The notes beneath the pieces are model-generated. The model saw only the letters and a list, made by a program, of their open reading frames with translations. It ran no database searches and had not been told where the DNA came from. The position numbers and the translations under genes are program-made. This document shows positions 31,225-39,420 of a DNA stretch of 64,000 bases, piece by piece. Each line of letters starts with the position of its first letter. Position 1 is the first letter of the stretch. This DNA comes from Acidimicrobiales bacterium (GTDB taxonomy: Bacteria > Actinomycetota > Acidimicrobiia > Acidimicrobiales > GCA-2861595). The stretch covers positions 18,844 to 82,843 of the forward strand of contig DATAIT010000100.1 in the NCBI GenBank assembly GCA_036262515.1. Reading direction: 5' to 3'.

Positions 31225-31701
31225 GTGGACGTCGAGGTGATCCGGAGCCCCCGCAGGCGCAAGACGGTGCAGGCCCGCAAGGTCGGGGGGGTCCTGCGGG
31301 TTTCGATACCTGCCACCATGAGCACGGCCGACGAGCAGCGCCACGTGGCCGAGATGGTCCGGCGCATGGAACGGCGGTCGGAGTCGTCGGTGATCGACCT
31401 CGCCGGCCGGGCAGCCGGGCTGGCGTCGGCCCACGGCCTTCCCCGACCGGTCTCGATCCGCTGGGTCGACAACCAGGAGTGGCGCTGGGGCTCGTGCACG
31501 CCGTGCGACGGCACCATTCGCATCTCGGCGAGGCTCGCGGCCGAGCCGGCGTGGGTCCTCGACTACGTGATCGTGCACGAGCTGGCCCATCTCGTCGTGG
31601 CCGGCCACGGGCCCGCATTCTGGAGACTCGTGGAGCGCTATCCGCGCACGGAGCGGGCGCGAGGGTTCCTGATGGCGCGTGGGCTGGAGCACGCCGGGTG
31701 A
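31225..31701 (+). CDS. YgjP-like zinc metallopeptidase domain protein (DUF45)
   Basis: 158 aa. The zinc site HELAHLVVAGHGPAFW (about 115-130) is complete (HExxH plus a third His), preceded by RWGSC near 90, the hallmark of the YgjP/WLM metallopeptidase group. The N-terminus (VEVIRSPRRRKTVQARKVGGVLRVSIP) is the conserved beta-sheet of these proteins. Substrate not known. GTGA overlap with the small membrane protein gene that follows. Confidence 0.9.
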   Translation: MDVEVIRSPRRRKTVQARKVGGVLRVSIPATMSTADEQRHVAEMVRRMERRSESSVIDLAGRAAGLASAHGLPRPVSIRWVDNQEWRWGSCTPCDGTIRISARLAAEPAWVLDYVIVHELAHLVVAGHGPAFWRLVERYPRTERARGFLMARGLEHAG

Positions 31702-31949
31702 TCGACCCGGCGTCGAACGGCGACTCGCCGGAGCCACGTCGCAGGCAGGCGCCGGTTCCCCTCGTCCTGTCGTGCGCCGCCGGGGCGGCTGGGCTCGTGC
31801 TCCTCGTCGCCGGAGCGGTGTCGTCCACGACGGCGCTGTCGGTGGCGGGCGTCGTGGCCGGGAGCCTGTCGCTCGGGGCGGCGCTGTACTGGCGATCCCT
31901 GCTGATCAGCTCGTGGTCGGCCCAGAAGCGGGGCCGGCCGCCCCGCTGA
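31698..31949 (+). CDS. small two-helix membrane protein
   Basis: 83 aa from a GTG overlapping the metallopeptidase stop. Two hydrophobic helices (about 22-42 and 47-66) with a Ser/Thr turn, a charged N-terminus and a basic tail (SAQKRGRPPR). No motif recognised. Its 3' end overlaps the convergent hydrolase gene by 44 bases, so one of the two C-termini evolved over the other. Confidence 0.65.
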   Translation: MIDPASNGDSPEPRRRQAPVPLVLSCAAGAAGLVLLVAGAVSSTTALSVAGVVAGSLSLGAALYWRSLLISSWSAQKRGRPPR

Positions 31950-32940
31950 GCCGGCCGCCTCCCGCCTTACCGGCCGCCGTCGCACCCGGCGCCTCCGACA
32001 ACCGCTTCGCCGTCTCGGCCAGGATGCGGTCGGCCAGCTCGTCGGTGAGAAGGTCGCCGCCGTGGCCGCCGCCCGGGTACCACCACAGCGCCTTCGGCTC
32101 CTTCGCCCACTCGTGGATGCTCTCGGCGTGGCGGGGCCCGAAGTACCAGTCGTCGGGGTCGTGCACCACCACCGTGAACGCCGGGGCGATACCGGCCACG
32201 AGCGAGCCGGCGTCGGGGAGGAAGATGCAGTCGGCGCCCACCCTCGTGCGCAGCGCAGTGGCCAGCACGAAGCGGCCCGCCCGCCCGCTCACCAGCCTCC
32301 GGACGCGGTGGGTCCCCGCCCGGTCAAGATCACCCCAGGCCGGGGCGCTGATGCCGACGGTGCCCGCCACGCCCCCGTACGCACCGGCGTGCATCAGCAC
32401 GGCGGCCCCGCCCAGGCTGGTGCCCACCGTCACCACCGGCAGCCCCTGCGGGGCGGCGGCCACGGCGGCGGCCACGTCGAGGGGCTCGTTGCGACCCATC
32501 GAGCACAGCCCCCCCGAGCGCCCGTGACCACGCATGTCCGGCACGATGACGTGTCCGCGCCGGGCGAGGAGGTGGGCGAAGCGGTGGACGCCCGGCGAGC
32601 GCGAGGAGTTCACGAATCCGTGCACGAGGACGAACGTGCACAGGGCGTCCTCCGGCCCCGGGACGCGCCAGGCGTTGAGGCGGATGCCGTCGTCGGTGGT
32701 GAGCGTGAGCTGCTGATCGGGGCGGTAGCGGGGTGGAGCGAGGTAGAGCCGGTAGTAGCGGGTGACCCGGCCGCCGGCCGCGGCGGCACGGGGACGGCGG
32801 CCGAGCAGATCGGCGCCGGGGAGGCGACGGCGCAGAGATGACGCGGCTCCGGGCGGCGAAGAAGCGGGTGCCGCCGCGGCTCCTGGCGGCGAAGAGGTGG
32901 GTGCCGCGACAGCTCCGGCCGGCTCCGACGGGCGGGTCAC
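31906..32940 (-). CDS. alpha/beta hydrolase
   Basis: 344 aa from GTG 32940, which overlaps the stop of the upstream kinase-like gene (GTGA). The first 65 residues are low-complexity with an imperfect repeat of APxSSPPGAA; the hydrolase proper starts near VTRYYRLYLAPP. Core motifs: VLVHGFVNSSRSPG (oxyanion loop), GHGRSGG, nucleophile GTSLGG, HDPDDWYFG and GGGHGGD (catalytic His). The C-terminal tail is Gly/Ala-rich. Substrate unknown. Confidence 0.85.
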   Translation of the reverse strand: MTRPSEPAGAVAAPTSSPPGAAAAPASSPPGAASSLRRRLPGADLLGRRPRAAAAGGRVTRYYRLYLAPPRYRPDQQLTLTTDDGIRLNAWRVPGPEDALCTFVLVHGFVNSSRSPGVHRFAHLLARRGHVIVPDMRGHGRSGGLCSMGRNEPLDVAAAVAAAPQGLPVVTVGTSLGGAAVLMHAGAYGGVAGTVGISAPAWGDLDRAGTHRVRRLVSGRAGRFVLATALRTRVGADCIFLPDAGSLVAGIAPAFTVVVHDPDDWYFGPRHAESIHEWAKEPKALWWYPGGGHGGDLLTDELADRILAETAKRLSEAPGATAAGKAGGGRLSGAAGPASGPTTS

Positions 32941-34397
32941 CGCTTGGCCGCCGTCGTGCTCCGCCACTCCGCCTCCAGGCGCCCGAGCTCGGTCGACGGC
33001 GGCGTCCCCTTGCGGTACTCCGACAGGATGCCTCGCCAGTTGTTCGTGGCCTCGAGCCGGCTGAGGAGCGCGCTCACCCCCCACACGACGCGATCCAGGA
33101 TCACGTACGAGGTCGGCATGTTCAGGGCCTTGATGAGATCGCCGTACCGGCCCTGCACGTCGACGACGGTCTGGAGAGCCTTGCCGGTGGAGTCCCGGGT
33201 GTAGGTGTACCGCTCGGTGAGGAACGGTTCGTAGGGACCGCGGACGTACTCGAAGACGAACTCGGGATCGAAGCCGTGGTCCGGTGCCAGGAACCGGGCC
33301 GTCACGGCCCGCTCGACGAGGGCCTGGGGGTCCTCGTCGAGGATGGCGTCGAGCAGCGGACCGAGACGCTCGAACTCGCCGGGCGCCCACCGCTTGACCA
33401 ACCCGAAGTCGAGGAACGTGACGGACCCGTCCTCGTGGAACCGGTAGTTCCCCGGGTGTGGATCGCCGTTGAACACGCCGTCGCGATGGATCGATCCCTG
33501 GGCGAAGCGCAGGATCACCTCGCCGGCCCGGTCCTTGGCCGCCTGGTCCGAGCGCTCCAGGAACTCGTCCCACCGCATGCCGTCGACCCACTCGCTCGTG
33601 AGCACCCGGCGGCTGCTGCGCTCGGGCACGACCTTGGGGACGCGGATGAACGGGTGGCCCTCGTAGCGGGCGGCGAACTCGGCCTGGCAGGAGGCCTCGT
33701 AGCGGTAGTCGAGCTCGTCGGCCATGCGCGCCCGCAACTCGTCGACGAGGGCCTTGACCTCGAGGTTCTTGAGGGCGAACTGGGCGAACAGGCCGTAGAG
33801 CATCTCGGCGTTGTCGAGGTCGCTCTTGATGGCGCCGTCCACGCCCGGATACTGGACCTTCACCGCCACGATCCGCCCGTCCGGCATCACGGCCCGGTGG
33901 ACCTGCCCGATCGACGCCGCCGCCACCGGGACCAGCTCGAAATCGAGGAACAGGTCGTGCGGGTCGGCGCCGAGCTCGTCACGGATCACGCTCTCGGCCA
34001 GGCGGGGCGCCATCGGCGGCACGTCGGCCTGCAGCGTGGCCAGGGCCGCCTTGGCCTCGGGCGGCAGCCCGTCGGCGATGAACGAGAGCATCTGGCCGGC
34101 CTTCATGATGGCGCCCTTCATGCCGCCGAGGACCTTGGCCACGTCCTCGGCCGAGCGGATGGCGAACTGCTCCTCCAGGCGGGCCCGCTCCTCCTCGGTC
34201 GCCCGCCTTCCCTTGATCTTCATCTGCGTGTAGTGGAGGGCCCGGCGGGACGTGAGGCGCCACACCCGGATCTGGCGCTCGAGGTGCACGCGGCGGGTCT
34301 GGTCCCGGAGGGCGACGGTGGCGTATGCGCCGGCGGCAGCTGCGGCCGTCACTGCACCGAGGGCGACGGCGCGTGCTCGCGTGCTACTGGTTGCCAC
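32937..34397 (-). CDS. ABC1/UbiB (AarF)-family kinase-like protein
   Basis: 486 aa from GTG 34397, overlapping dksA-like by 14 bases. One N-terminal helix (about 10-28). The family's KxGQ motif is KAGQMLS near 100, the Ala-rich loop is AAASIGQVH near 155, followed by VAVKVQYPGVDGAI; the catalytic loop is FNGDPHPGNYRF and metal site FLDFGLVK. UbiB proteins support quinone synthesis or lipid metabolism; in a menaquinone organism the exact role is open. Confidence 0.92.
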   Translation of the reverse strand: MATSSTRARAVALGAVTAAAAAGAYATVALRDQTRRVHLERQIRVWRLTSRRALHYTQMKIKGRRATEEERARLEEQFAIRSAEDVAKVLGGMKGAIMKAGQMLSFIADGLPPEAKAALATLQADVPPMAPRLAESVIRDELGADPHDLFLDFELVPVAAASIGQVHRAVMPDGRIVAVKVQYPGVDGAIKSDLDNAEMLYGLFAQFALKNLEVKALVDELRARMADELDYRYEASCQAEFAARYEGHPFIRVPKVVPERSSRRVLTSEWVDGMRWDEFLERSDQAAKDRAGEVILRFAQGSIHRDGVFNGDPHPGNYRFHEDGSVTFLDFGLVKRWAPGEFERLGPLLDAILDEDPQALVERAVTARFLAPDHGFDPEFVFEYVRGPYEPFLTERYTYTRDSTGKALQTVVDVQGRYGDLIKALNMPTSYVILDRVVWGVSALLSRLEATNNWRGILSEYRKGTPPSTELGRLEAEWRSTTAAKR

Positions 34398-34773
34398 CGG
34401 GCAGCCGTACCTCGCGCTCCGCGGTGGCCTGATCGTCCAAACAGAACCGAGCGGCGGGAAGAGCCTCCAGCCGGCCGTCGTCGATCGGCCGGCCGCACGC
34501 CTCGCACGTGCCGTACGTGCCGTCGTCGAGGCGCTGCAGGGCGTGTTCGACGTCGGCCAGCTCGGCCTGGACCCGTTCCAGGATCGACAGGTCGCGCTCG
34601 CGGTTGAAGGTCTCGGTGCCCACGTCGGCCTGGTGCTGGTCGACCGACGACAGCTCTCCCAAGCTCTCGCCCTCGGACTCCGAGGTCAGGCCGTCGGAGA
34701 CGAAGTCGTCGCGCAGGCTCGCCAAGCGGGCACGCTCCTCGTCGAGGCGGGCACGGGCCGCATCGTCTTCCAT
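34384..34773 (-). CDS. DksA/TraR-family zinc finger protein
   Basis: 129 aa from ATG 34773, 7 bases after TACAGT. Residues 5-90 form the coiled coil (RARLDEERARLASLRDDF ... ERVQAELADVEHALQRLDDGTYGTC). The C4 finger reads CEACGRPID ... ARFCLDDQ: two Cys, then one Cys and Asp where a fourth Cys is usual. That substitution is common among actinobacterial homologues. Possible RNA polymerase secondary-channel ligand; function not proven. Confidence 0.9.
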   Translation of the reverse strand: MEDDAARARLDEERARLASLRDDFVSDGLTSESEGESLGELSSVDQHQADVGTETFNRERDLSILERVQAELADVEHALQRLDDGTYGTCEACGRPIDDGRLEALPAARFCLDDQATAEREVRLPGGNQ

Positions 34774-34780
34774 CAGACTG

Positions 34781-34786
34781 ACTGTA
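34781..34786 (-). promoter_or_regulatory. -10-like TACAGT, leaderless promoter candidate
   Basis: TACAGT on the minus strand ends 7 bases before ATG 34773. Confidence 0.5.
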
Positions 34787-34882
34787 GCGGTGAGCCCGTG
34801 CGCTTTCGGTCGACTTCCGGCCCCCTGCGCCATACCTGGATCCGTGCCCCCGGTCGCCCGCCCCGCATGGATCACGTGCTCG

Positions 34883-34954
34883 TGGGGGCGGGGAGGATCG
34901 AACTCCCGACGCCGGGATTAAAAGTCCCGCGGTCTGCCACTGACCTACGCCCCC
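34883..34954 (-). tRNA. tRNA-Lys (anticodon TTT)
   Basis: 72 bases. Acceptor stem GGGGGCG/CGCCCCC, D-stem GGTC/GACC, anticodon stem CGGGA/TCCCG with loop CTTTTAA, variable loop GCGTC, T-arm GGGAG-TTCGATC-CTCCC, discriminator A. CCA is not encoded. It stands alone between the dksA-like gene and a tiny peptide gene. Confidence 0.97.
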
Positions 34955-35055
34955 GCCGGACCCGCGCCGGGCGCGGGTGGGCAGGGGTCCAATCGTAGGA
35001 GGCGCCCTCGGGCTCGGCCGGTTGCCCGGACGGCCGGGGACCGCCTCCCATGGGT

Positions 35056-35115
35056 CTAGGTGAGGATGAGGATGAGGATGATGATGAGAATGAGGGTTCC
35101 GACCCCGATGTACAT
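35056..35115 (-). CDS. 19-residue hydrophobic peptide
   Basis: ATG 35115 has a strong GAGGAGG seven or so bases upstream. After MYIGVGT the peptide is almost pure Ile/Leu (LILIIILILIL) and ends T. The ribosome site and codon choice argue for translation. Comparable tiny membrane peptides are annotated in actinobacteria without known function. The flanking stretches 34955-35055 and 35116-35262 show nothing else. Confidence 0.55.
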   Translation of the reverse strand: MYIGVGTLILIIILILILT

Positions 35116-35262
35116 GTTCGCCTCCTCGGTGCGGCGAGCTGGCCTCGACCGCTTGACGTCTGCGGTGGTGCCCGTTCGGCGGCGGTGGCAAACCTCCAAC
35201 CTGCGCGGCACGACGGCCGCCGGAGCCGTTTCCCTGCGGACGACCCAGGGAACATCGGGGGC

Positions 35263-35466
35263 ATGATCGCCTTCTTCGTCATCCTCGCCCTCCTGATGGT
35301 TCTGGTCGTGGTCGCCGGGCAGTGGAACGCCGGTCCCCGCCGGCGCGTGATCTACGACCGCGACGTCGTCGTCGACCGTGGACCTCGCGTGGTCGAGGAG
35401 GAGATCGTCGAGGATCCGTACCCCGTGGCCCGAGCTCGCCGAGTGGTGCGCCGCCGCAGATACTGA
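35263..35466 (+). CDS. small membrane protein with charged tail
   Basis: 67 aa. One helix (residues 2-20, IAFFVILALLMVLVVVAGQ), then a strongly charged cytoplasmic tail with acidic (VVEEEIVEDPY) and basic (RARRVVRRRR) blocks. No domain recognised. The next gene begins 22 bases after the stop. Confidence 0.65.
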   Translation: MIAFFVILALLMVLVVVAGQWNAGPRRRVIYDRDVVVDRGPRVVEEEIVEDPYPVARARRVVRRRRY

Positions 35467-35488
35467 CGGACGCCCGGGCGCGCAGCGG

Positions 35489-36133
35489 GTGCACGCGGCG
35501 CGCTTCGCCGATCGGCGCCACGCCGGGCGGGTCCTGGGAGCGGTGTGCGCGGCCCGCCCGGCCGGGCCGGCTCCAGTGGTGCTCGGCCTGCCCCGTGGCG
35601 GCGTCCCCGTTGCCGCCGAGGTGGCGCAGGCGCTGGGTGCCCCGCTCGACATCTTCGTGGTCCGGAAGTTGGGCGTCCCGGGACACGAGGAGCTGGCCAT
35701 GGGAGCGATCGCGTCCGGAGGGGTCCGCGTGGTGAACGACGACGTCGTGCGGGCGCTCGCCATCTCGACCAGCGTGCTCGCCGCCGCCACGGACGCAGCC
35801 CGGCGTGAGCTGGCGGGCAAGGAGGCGGCGTACCGGGGGGACCGTCCGCCGCTGGCGCTCGCCGGTCGACCGGTGGTGGTCGTGGACGACGGGCTGGCCA
35901 CCGGGTCGACCATGCAGGCGGCGGTGACCGCCCTGCGATCCTGCGTCCCCGCCTCGATCACCGTGGCCGTCCCCGTGGCGCCGGCCGCCGCCCTCGTCCC
36001 GCTGTGGCGGCTGGCCGACGACGTCGTGTGCGTCTTCGCGCCGGACCCGTTCGTGGCGGTCGGGGCGTCGTACGTCGACTTCTCGCCGACCACCGACGGG
36101 GAGGTGGCCGCGCTGCTCGGAGCGGTGCCCTGA
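35489..36133 (+). CDS. phosphoribosyltransferase family protein
   Basis: 214 aa from GTG 35489 (the frame opens earlier inside the preceding gene). PRPP-binding loop VVVVDDGLATGSTM near 130-143; PRGGVPVAAEVAQALGAPLDIFVVRKLG near 32-60 is the group's N-terminal signature. Such proteins are often stand-alone or fused to hydrolases, with substrate unknown. Not a classical apt, hpt, upp or pyrE. Confidence 0.88.
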   Translation: MHAARFADRRHAGRVLGAVCAARPAGPAPVVLGLPRGGVPVAAEVAQALGAPLDIFVVRKLGVPGHEELAMGAIASGGVRVVNDDVVRALAISTSVLAAATDAARRELAGKEAAYRGDRPPLALAGRPVVVVDDGLATGSTMQAAVTALRSCVPASITVAVPVAPAAALVPLWRLADDVVCVFAPDPFVAVGASYVDFSPTTDGEVAALLGAVP

Positions 36134-36157
36134 TGCCGTCGCGTGCACAATGGCGCG

Positions 36158-36706
36158 GTGGCGCGCTGGGTGATCCTCCTGCGGGGAATCAACGTCGGTC
36201 GCAGCGTGCGCCTGTCGATGGCCGACCTTCGCCGCATCCTCGAGTCCACCGGTGCGTCGGGCGTGGCCACGTACCTCCAGAGCGGGAACGCCGTGGTGCA
36301 GGCGCCGGGGCCGGCCAAGGCCCTCGAAGAGGAGATCGCCGCCGCAGTGGCGGCGGACGTGGGGACGGAGATCACCGTGATGGTGCGCTCGGCCGCCGCC
36401 ATGGCCAAGACGGTGGCGGCCAACCCGTGGCCTGAGGCCGCTGCCCGACCGAAGACGCTCCACGTCGCCTTCCTGACCGCGCCGGCCGGCCGCCGGTCCG
36501 TGGCGGCCATCGACCGCGAGCGGTTCGCCCCGGACGAGTTCGAGGTCAAGGGCTCGGTCGTCTACGTCCACCTGCCCGGCGGTTTCGCCAGGACGAAGCT
36601 CACGAACGACCTGTGGGAACGCTCGCTCGGCGTCCGCTCCACGATGCGGAACTGGACCACCGTGAGTGCGCTAGCGGGCCTGGTGGCCGGCGACCCGCCG
36701 GCCTGA
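36158..36706 (+). CDS. DUF1697 family protein
   Basis: 182 aa from GTG 36158, chosen because the family begins with the segment WVILLRGINVGRSVRLSMADLRRILE. Other conserved parts: VATYLQSGNAVVQA and the C-terminal GFARTKLTNDLWERSLGVRSTMRNWTTV. Length is typical. The family has a known structure type but no assigned function. Convergent with egtD, with 30 bases between the stops and no clear terminator. Confidence 0.92.
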   Translation: MARWVILLRGINVGRSVRLSMADLRRILESTGASGVATYLQSGNAVVQAPGPAKALEEEIAAAVAADVGTEITVMVRSAAAMAKTVAANPWPEAAARPKTLHVAFLTAPAGRRSVAAIDRERFAPDEFEVKGSVVYVHLPGGFARTKLTNDLWERSLGVRSTMRNWTTVSALAGLVAGDPPA

Positions 36707-36736
36707 CGGGGGCACGACCCAGGATTCGGCGGCGCG

Positions 36737-37747
36737 CTACGTGGCGAAGGACAACGAGAGGCCGAAGTCGCCGCCGGCGTCCGTCCACCAGTCGGCGAGG
36801 GCCAGGCCGGCTCCGGCCAACTCGGCCTCCACGTTCGGGCGTCGGAACTTGGCGCTGATCTCGGTGACGACCAGCTCGCCGGCGTCGAGGTCGACGGTGA
36901 GCCCGGGGTCGGGAATCCGCACGGTGTGCGATCGCCGGGCCCGCAGCCCGAGCTCGACCCACTCCTCGTCGGCGTCGAAGCGCGCCACATGCTCGAACGA
37001 GTCGACGTCGAAGTCGGCGCCCAGCTCGCGGTTCAACACAGTGAGCACGTTGCGGTTGAACTCGGCGGTGACCCCGGCGGCGTCGTCGTAGGCCGCCTCC
37101 AGGCGGGAGCGCCCCTTCACCAGGTCGGTCCCGAGGAGGAACGCGTCGCCGGGCACCATCTGCGAGGCCACGTCGGCCAGGAACCGCTTGCGCTGCGGGG
37201 GGCGAAGGTTCCCGATGGTGCTGCCGAGGAACGCCACCAGCCGCCTGCCACCGCCGGGGAGCAGCCCGAGGTGGGAATCGAAATCGCCCACCACCCCGTG
37301 GACGGCGACCCCCGGGTACTCCGAGGTGAGGGCGGAGGCGGCCGACCGTATGGTTGACTCACTGACGTCGAACAGCACGATCCGGCGGAGCGCGCCGCGG
37401 TTGACCATGGCGTCGAGGAGGAGGCGCGTCTTCTCCGACGTGCCCGACCCGAGCTCCACCAGGGTGTCCGCTCCCGTGCGTGCGGCGACCGCCGCCGCCT
37501 GGCGCGCCAGGATCTCCCGCTCGCGCCGGGTGGGGTAGTACTCGGGCAGCCGAGTGATCCGATCGAACAGCTCGCACCCGCGCTCGTCGTAGAACCACTT
37601 CGGCGGCAGCTCGCGGGGCCGGTTGCCCAGGCCCTCCCGCACGTCGTCACGCAGGGCGCCGGCCAGGACGTCGGGTGTCAGATGGACGTCGATTCGAGGG
37701 AGTGCGGGCGGCCGGCGGCGACCGTTGTTTCCCGGTGCGGCCGTCAC
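36737..37747 (-). CDS. egtD: L-histidine N(alpha)-methyltransferase
   Basis: 336 aa from a GTG overlapping the upstream esterase stop (GTGA). It trimethylates histidine to hercynine, the first step of ergothioneine synthesis. Motifs: [36 protein letters not shown] site [26 protein letters not shown], and [21 protein letters not shown]; the C-terminal domain ends GLSLSFAT. No egtA, egtB, egtC or egtE lies in the window, so either the pathway is split or the enzyme acts alone. Confidence 0.93.
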   Translation of the reverse strand: MTAAPGNNGRRRPPALPRIDVHLTPDVLAGALRDDVREGLGNRPRELPPKWFYDERGCELFDRITRLPEYYPTRREREILARQAAAVAARTGADTLVELGSGTSEKTRLLLDAMVNRGALRRIVLFDVSESTIRSAASALTSEYPGVAVHGVVGDFDSHLGLLPGGGRRLVAFLGSTIGNLRPPQRKRFLADVASQMVPGDAFLLGTDLVKGRSRLEAAYDDAAGVTAEFNRNVLTVLNRELGADFDVDSFEHVARFDADEEWVELGLRARRSHTVRIPDPGLTVDLDAGELVVTEISAKFRRPNVEAELAGAGLALADWWTDAGGDFGLSLSFAT

Positions 37748-38427
37748 GACGCGGCCAGCCGCTTTCCGAGCCACACGGCGGCGTCGTCGAGGGCCTGGTC
37801 GGGGATCTCGTGGCCGGCGTCGTACCAGTGGAGCTCCACGTCGGCGCCCGCCGTCACGAGGCCCTCCACCAGTTCCTCGTAGTCGTCGAGGGTGACGAGC
37901 TCGTCATTGCGGCCCGTCGCGCAGAAGATCTGCTTGTGGTCGAGCACGCGGCCGCCCGGCGGGCGGAACGGGGGGCGGCCGCTGAGGATGACGGCGCCGG
38001 CGACGGCCGCCGGGTCGTCGAGCGTCAGCGCGGCAGCGGCCGTGGCGCCGTCGGAGAAACCGAGGACCCAGACGTCTTCGGCGTCGAGGTCGAGGGCGCC
38101 GCAGGCGGCGGCGAGGAACGAGGCCAGTATTTCGACGCTCTCGTGCACCGCGACCACCCACGGCGTGGGCAGATCGGGGTCGAGGCCCTCCTCCTCTTCG
38201 GGCGGGGGCCGCGGCGGGAGATGGCGGAAGCCGCCGTCCACGTCCTCCAACGGTCCCCGAGGACTGAGGACGGCGACGCCGGGCGCGATCCGGCGGGCGG
38301 CGGCGACGAGGTCGTCCTCAGTGCCGGCGGCGCCGTGCAGGGCGAGGATGGCGATGCCGCCGGTGTCGTCCTCGTCGGTGGCCGCGTCGAACCGGTAGAG
38401 CATGCCGAGCTCGGGAAGGTCAGACAT
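37744..38427 (-). CDS. phospholipase/carboxylesterase family alpha/beta hydrolase
   Basis: 227 aa. Serine hydrolase of the LysoPLA/YpfH type: [13 protein letters not shown] near 30, nucleophile VLGFSDGA near 120 (Gly-x-Ser-x-Gly is GFSDG), Asp in TGRNDELV, catalytic His in YDAGHEIP near 206. It shares the start/stop overlap with egtD, a coupling I do not find explained by known ergothioneine chemistry. TAGCGT ends 7 bases before its ATG. Confidence 0.88.
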   Translation of the reverse strand: MSDLPELGMLYRFDAATDEDDTGGIAILALHGAAGTEDDLVAAARRIAPGVAVLSPRGPLEDVDGGFRHLPPRPPPEEEEGLDPDLPTPWVVAVHESVEILASFLAAACGALDLDAEDVWVLGFSDGATAAAALTLDDPAAVAGAVILSGRPPFRPPGGRVLDHKQIFCATGRNDELVTLDDYEELVEGLVTAGADVELHWYDAGHEIPDQALDDAAVWLGKRLAAS

Positions 38428-38434
38428 CCGTTCG

Positions 38435-38440
38435 ACGCTA
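38435..38440 (-). promoter_or_regulatory. -10-like TAGCGT, leaderless promoter candidate (esterase-egtD)
   Basis: TAGCGT on the minus strand ends 7 bases before ATG 38427. Confidence 0.5.
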
Positions 38441-38452
38441 CCCGCAAGGCCG

Positions 38453-38866
38453 TTATGCGGAGAACGTGACGATCGTGAGCGTCCCGTAGCCCAGGAGCGC
38501 GAAGGACAGCGAGTACACGACGGCCTTGGTGGCGGCTCGCTTGGCCGGCGACCGGACGTAGTCGTCGATGATCCACCTGAGGCCGTTCAGGCCGTGGAGC
38601 AGAGCCAGTACGAGCAGGGCCCAGTCGAACAGCCGCCACAGCGGGTTGTCCCACCGGCGAGCCACGAACCGGGCGTCCGTATCGGTGACGTCGGTGAGGA
38701 TGTGGGTCAGCGAGAAGTGGATGAGGGCGAGGAACACGAGCACCAGGCCCGAGATCCGCATGAAGAACCACGACCACGTCTCGAAGCTCTGCCGGGGCCG
38801 GCGCCGCAGCGGTGTGCCGCCGTGGCCCGGTGCCGCCGCCGGCCGGCTGGTGGTGGACGCGGTCAC
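38453..38866 (-). CDS. sdhD: succinate dehydrogenase membrane anchor subunit
   Basis: 137 aa from a GTG overlapping the sdhC stop. Three helices at about 35-55, 73-94 and 108-130. His residues in ALIHFSLTH and LLHGLNGLRWIIDDY match heme and quinone positions of SdhD. The first 30 residues are a Pro/Arg-rich tail. Works with SdhC to anchor SdhAB; the latter are not adjacent, and an unrelated esterase gene follows. Confidence 0.9.
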   Translation of the reverse strand: MTASTTSRPAAAPGHGGTPLRRRPRQSFETWSWFFMRISGLVLVFLALIHFSLTHILTDVTDTDARFVARRWDNPLWRLFDWALLVLALLHGLNGLRWIIDDYVRSPAKRAATKAVVYSLSFALLGYGTLTIVTFSA

Positions 38867-39243
38867 AGGAGGCGGCCGTCGATGAAGGGCTTCAAGATGA
38901 CGTACCCCCCGACCAGCGTCAGCACGATGGTGAGGAACACCACGACGTCGAGCGCCCGCTTCTCGTTGCGGATACCACCCGGAAAGAAGTCGAGCATGAC
39001 GACGCGCAGCCCGTTGAGGGAGTGGAACACGAGACCGAACAGCAGGCCCACCTCGAACAGCCGCAGCAGGACGTTGCCGTAGAGCTCGTGCACCTCGTCG
39101 TACACGGCGGGGCGCGCCACGAGTGAGACATCGACGATGTGCAGCAGCAGGAAGAAGAACACGAGGAAGCCGGTGATGCGGTGGGTGACGAAGGCCCATT
39201 GCCCCGACCGGCCCCGGTACACGCTCCCCCGCTCCGGGCTCAC
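38863..39243 (-). CDS. sdhC: succinate dehydrogenase cytochrome b556 subunit
   Basis: 126 aa from GTG 39243, which overlaps the stop of a small upstream gene. Three helices; GQWAFVTHRITGFLVFFFLLLHIVDVSL has the Ser/Thr-His-Arg quinone-site motif, and FHSLNGLRVVMLDF near 75-88 has the heme ligand region. Typical length. Second gene of a three-gene operon (42-aa protein, sdhC, sdhD) without sdhA or sdhB. Confidence 0.92.
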   Translation of the reverse strand: MSPERGSVYRGRSGQWAFVTHRITGFLVFFFLLLHIVDVSLVARPAVYDEVHELYGNVLLRLFEVGLLFGLVFHSLNGLRVVMLDFFPGGIRNEKRALDVVVFLTIVLTLVGGYVILKPFIDGRLL

Positions 39244-39368
39244 CGCCGCCTTCCCCGCACCCAGCGCCCGGCCCAGACCGTCGACGACAGCACGTACAGG
39301 GCGAAACCGGTGATGAGGAGGGTGACCGCGCCGAGGGCGGCGGCGAACAGCGCCTGGGCCGTGGTCAT
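39240..39368 (-). CDS. 42-residue single-helix membrane protein leading the sdh operon
   Basis: ATG 39368; the TGA overlaps the sdhC GTG (GTGA), so it is coupled to sdhC. One helix at residues 7-32 (ALFAAALGAVTLLITGFALYVL) and a strongly basic C-terminus (GRWVRGRRR) that should lie in the cytoplasm. The frame has no other explanation and the -10-like TAGCGT (39378-39383) precedes it. A small accessory subunit of succinate dehydrogenase is the simplest guess; unproven. Confidence 0.65.
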   Translation of the reverse strand: MTTAQALFAAALGAVTLLITGFALYVLSSTVWAGRWVRGRRR

Positions 39369-39377
39369 CGAAAAACG

Positions 39378-39383
39378 ACGCTA
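39378..39383 (-). promoter_or_regulatory. -10-like TAGCGT of the sdhCD operon
   Basis: TAGCGT on the minus strand ends 9 bases before ATG 39368. Confidence 0.4.
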
Positions 39384-39420
39384 CTTCGACCCTCGGCGCC
39401 GAGCGCGCACGCGCCCGGAC

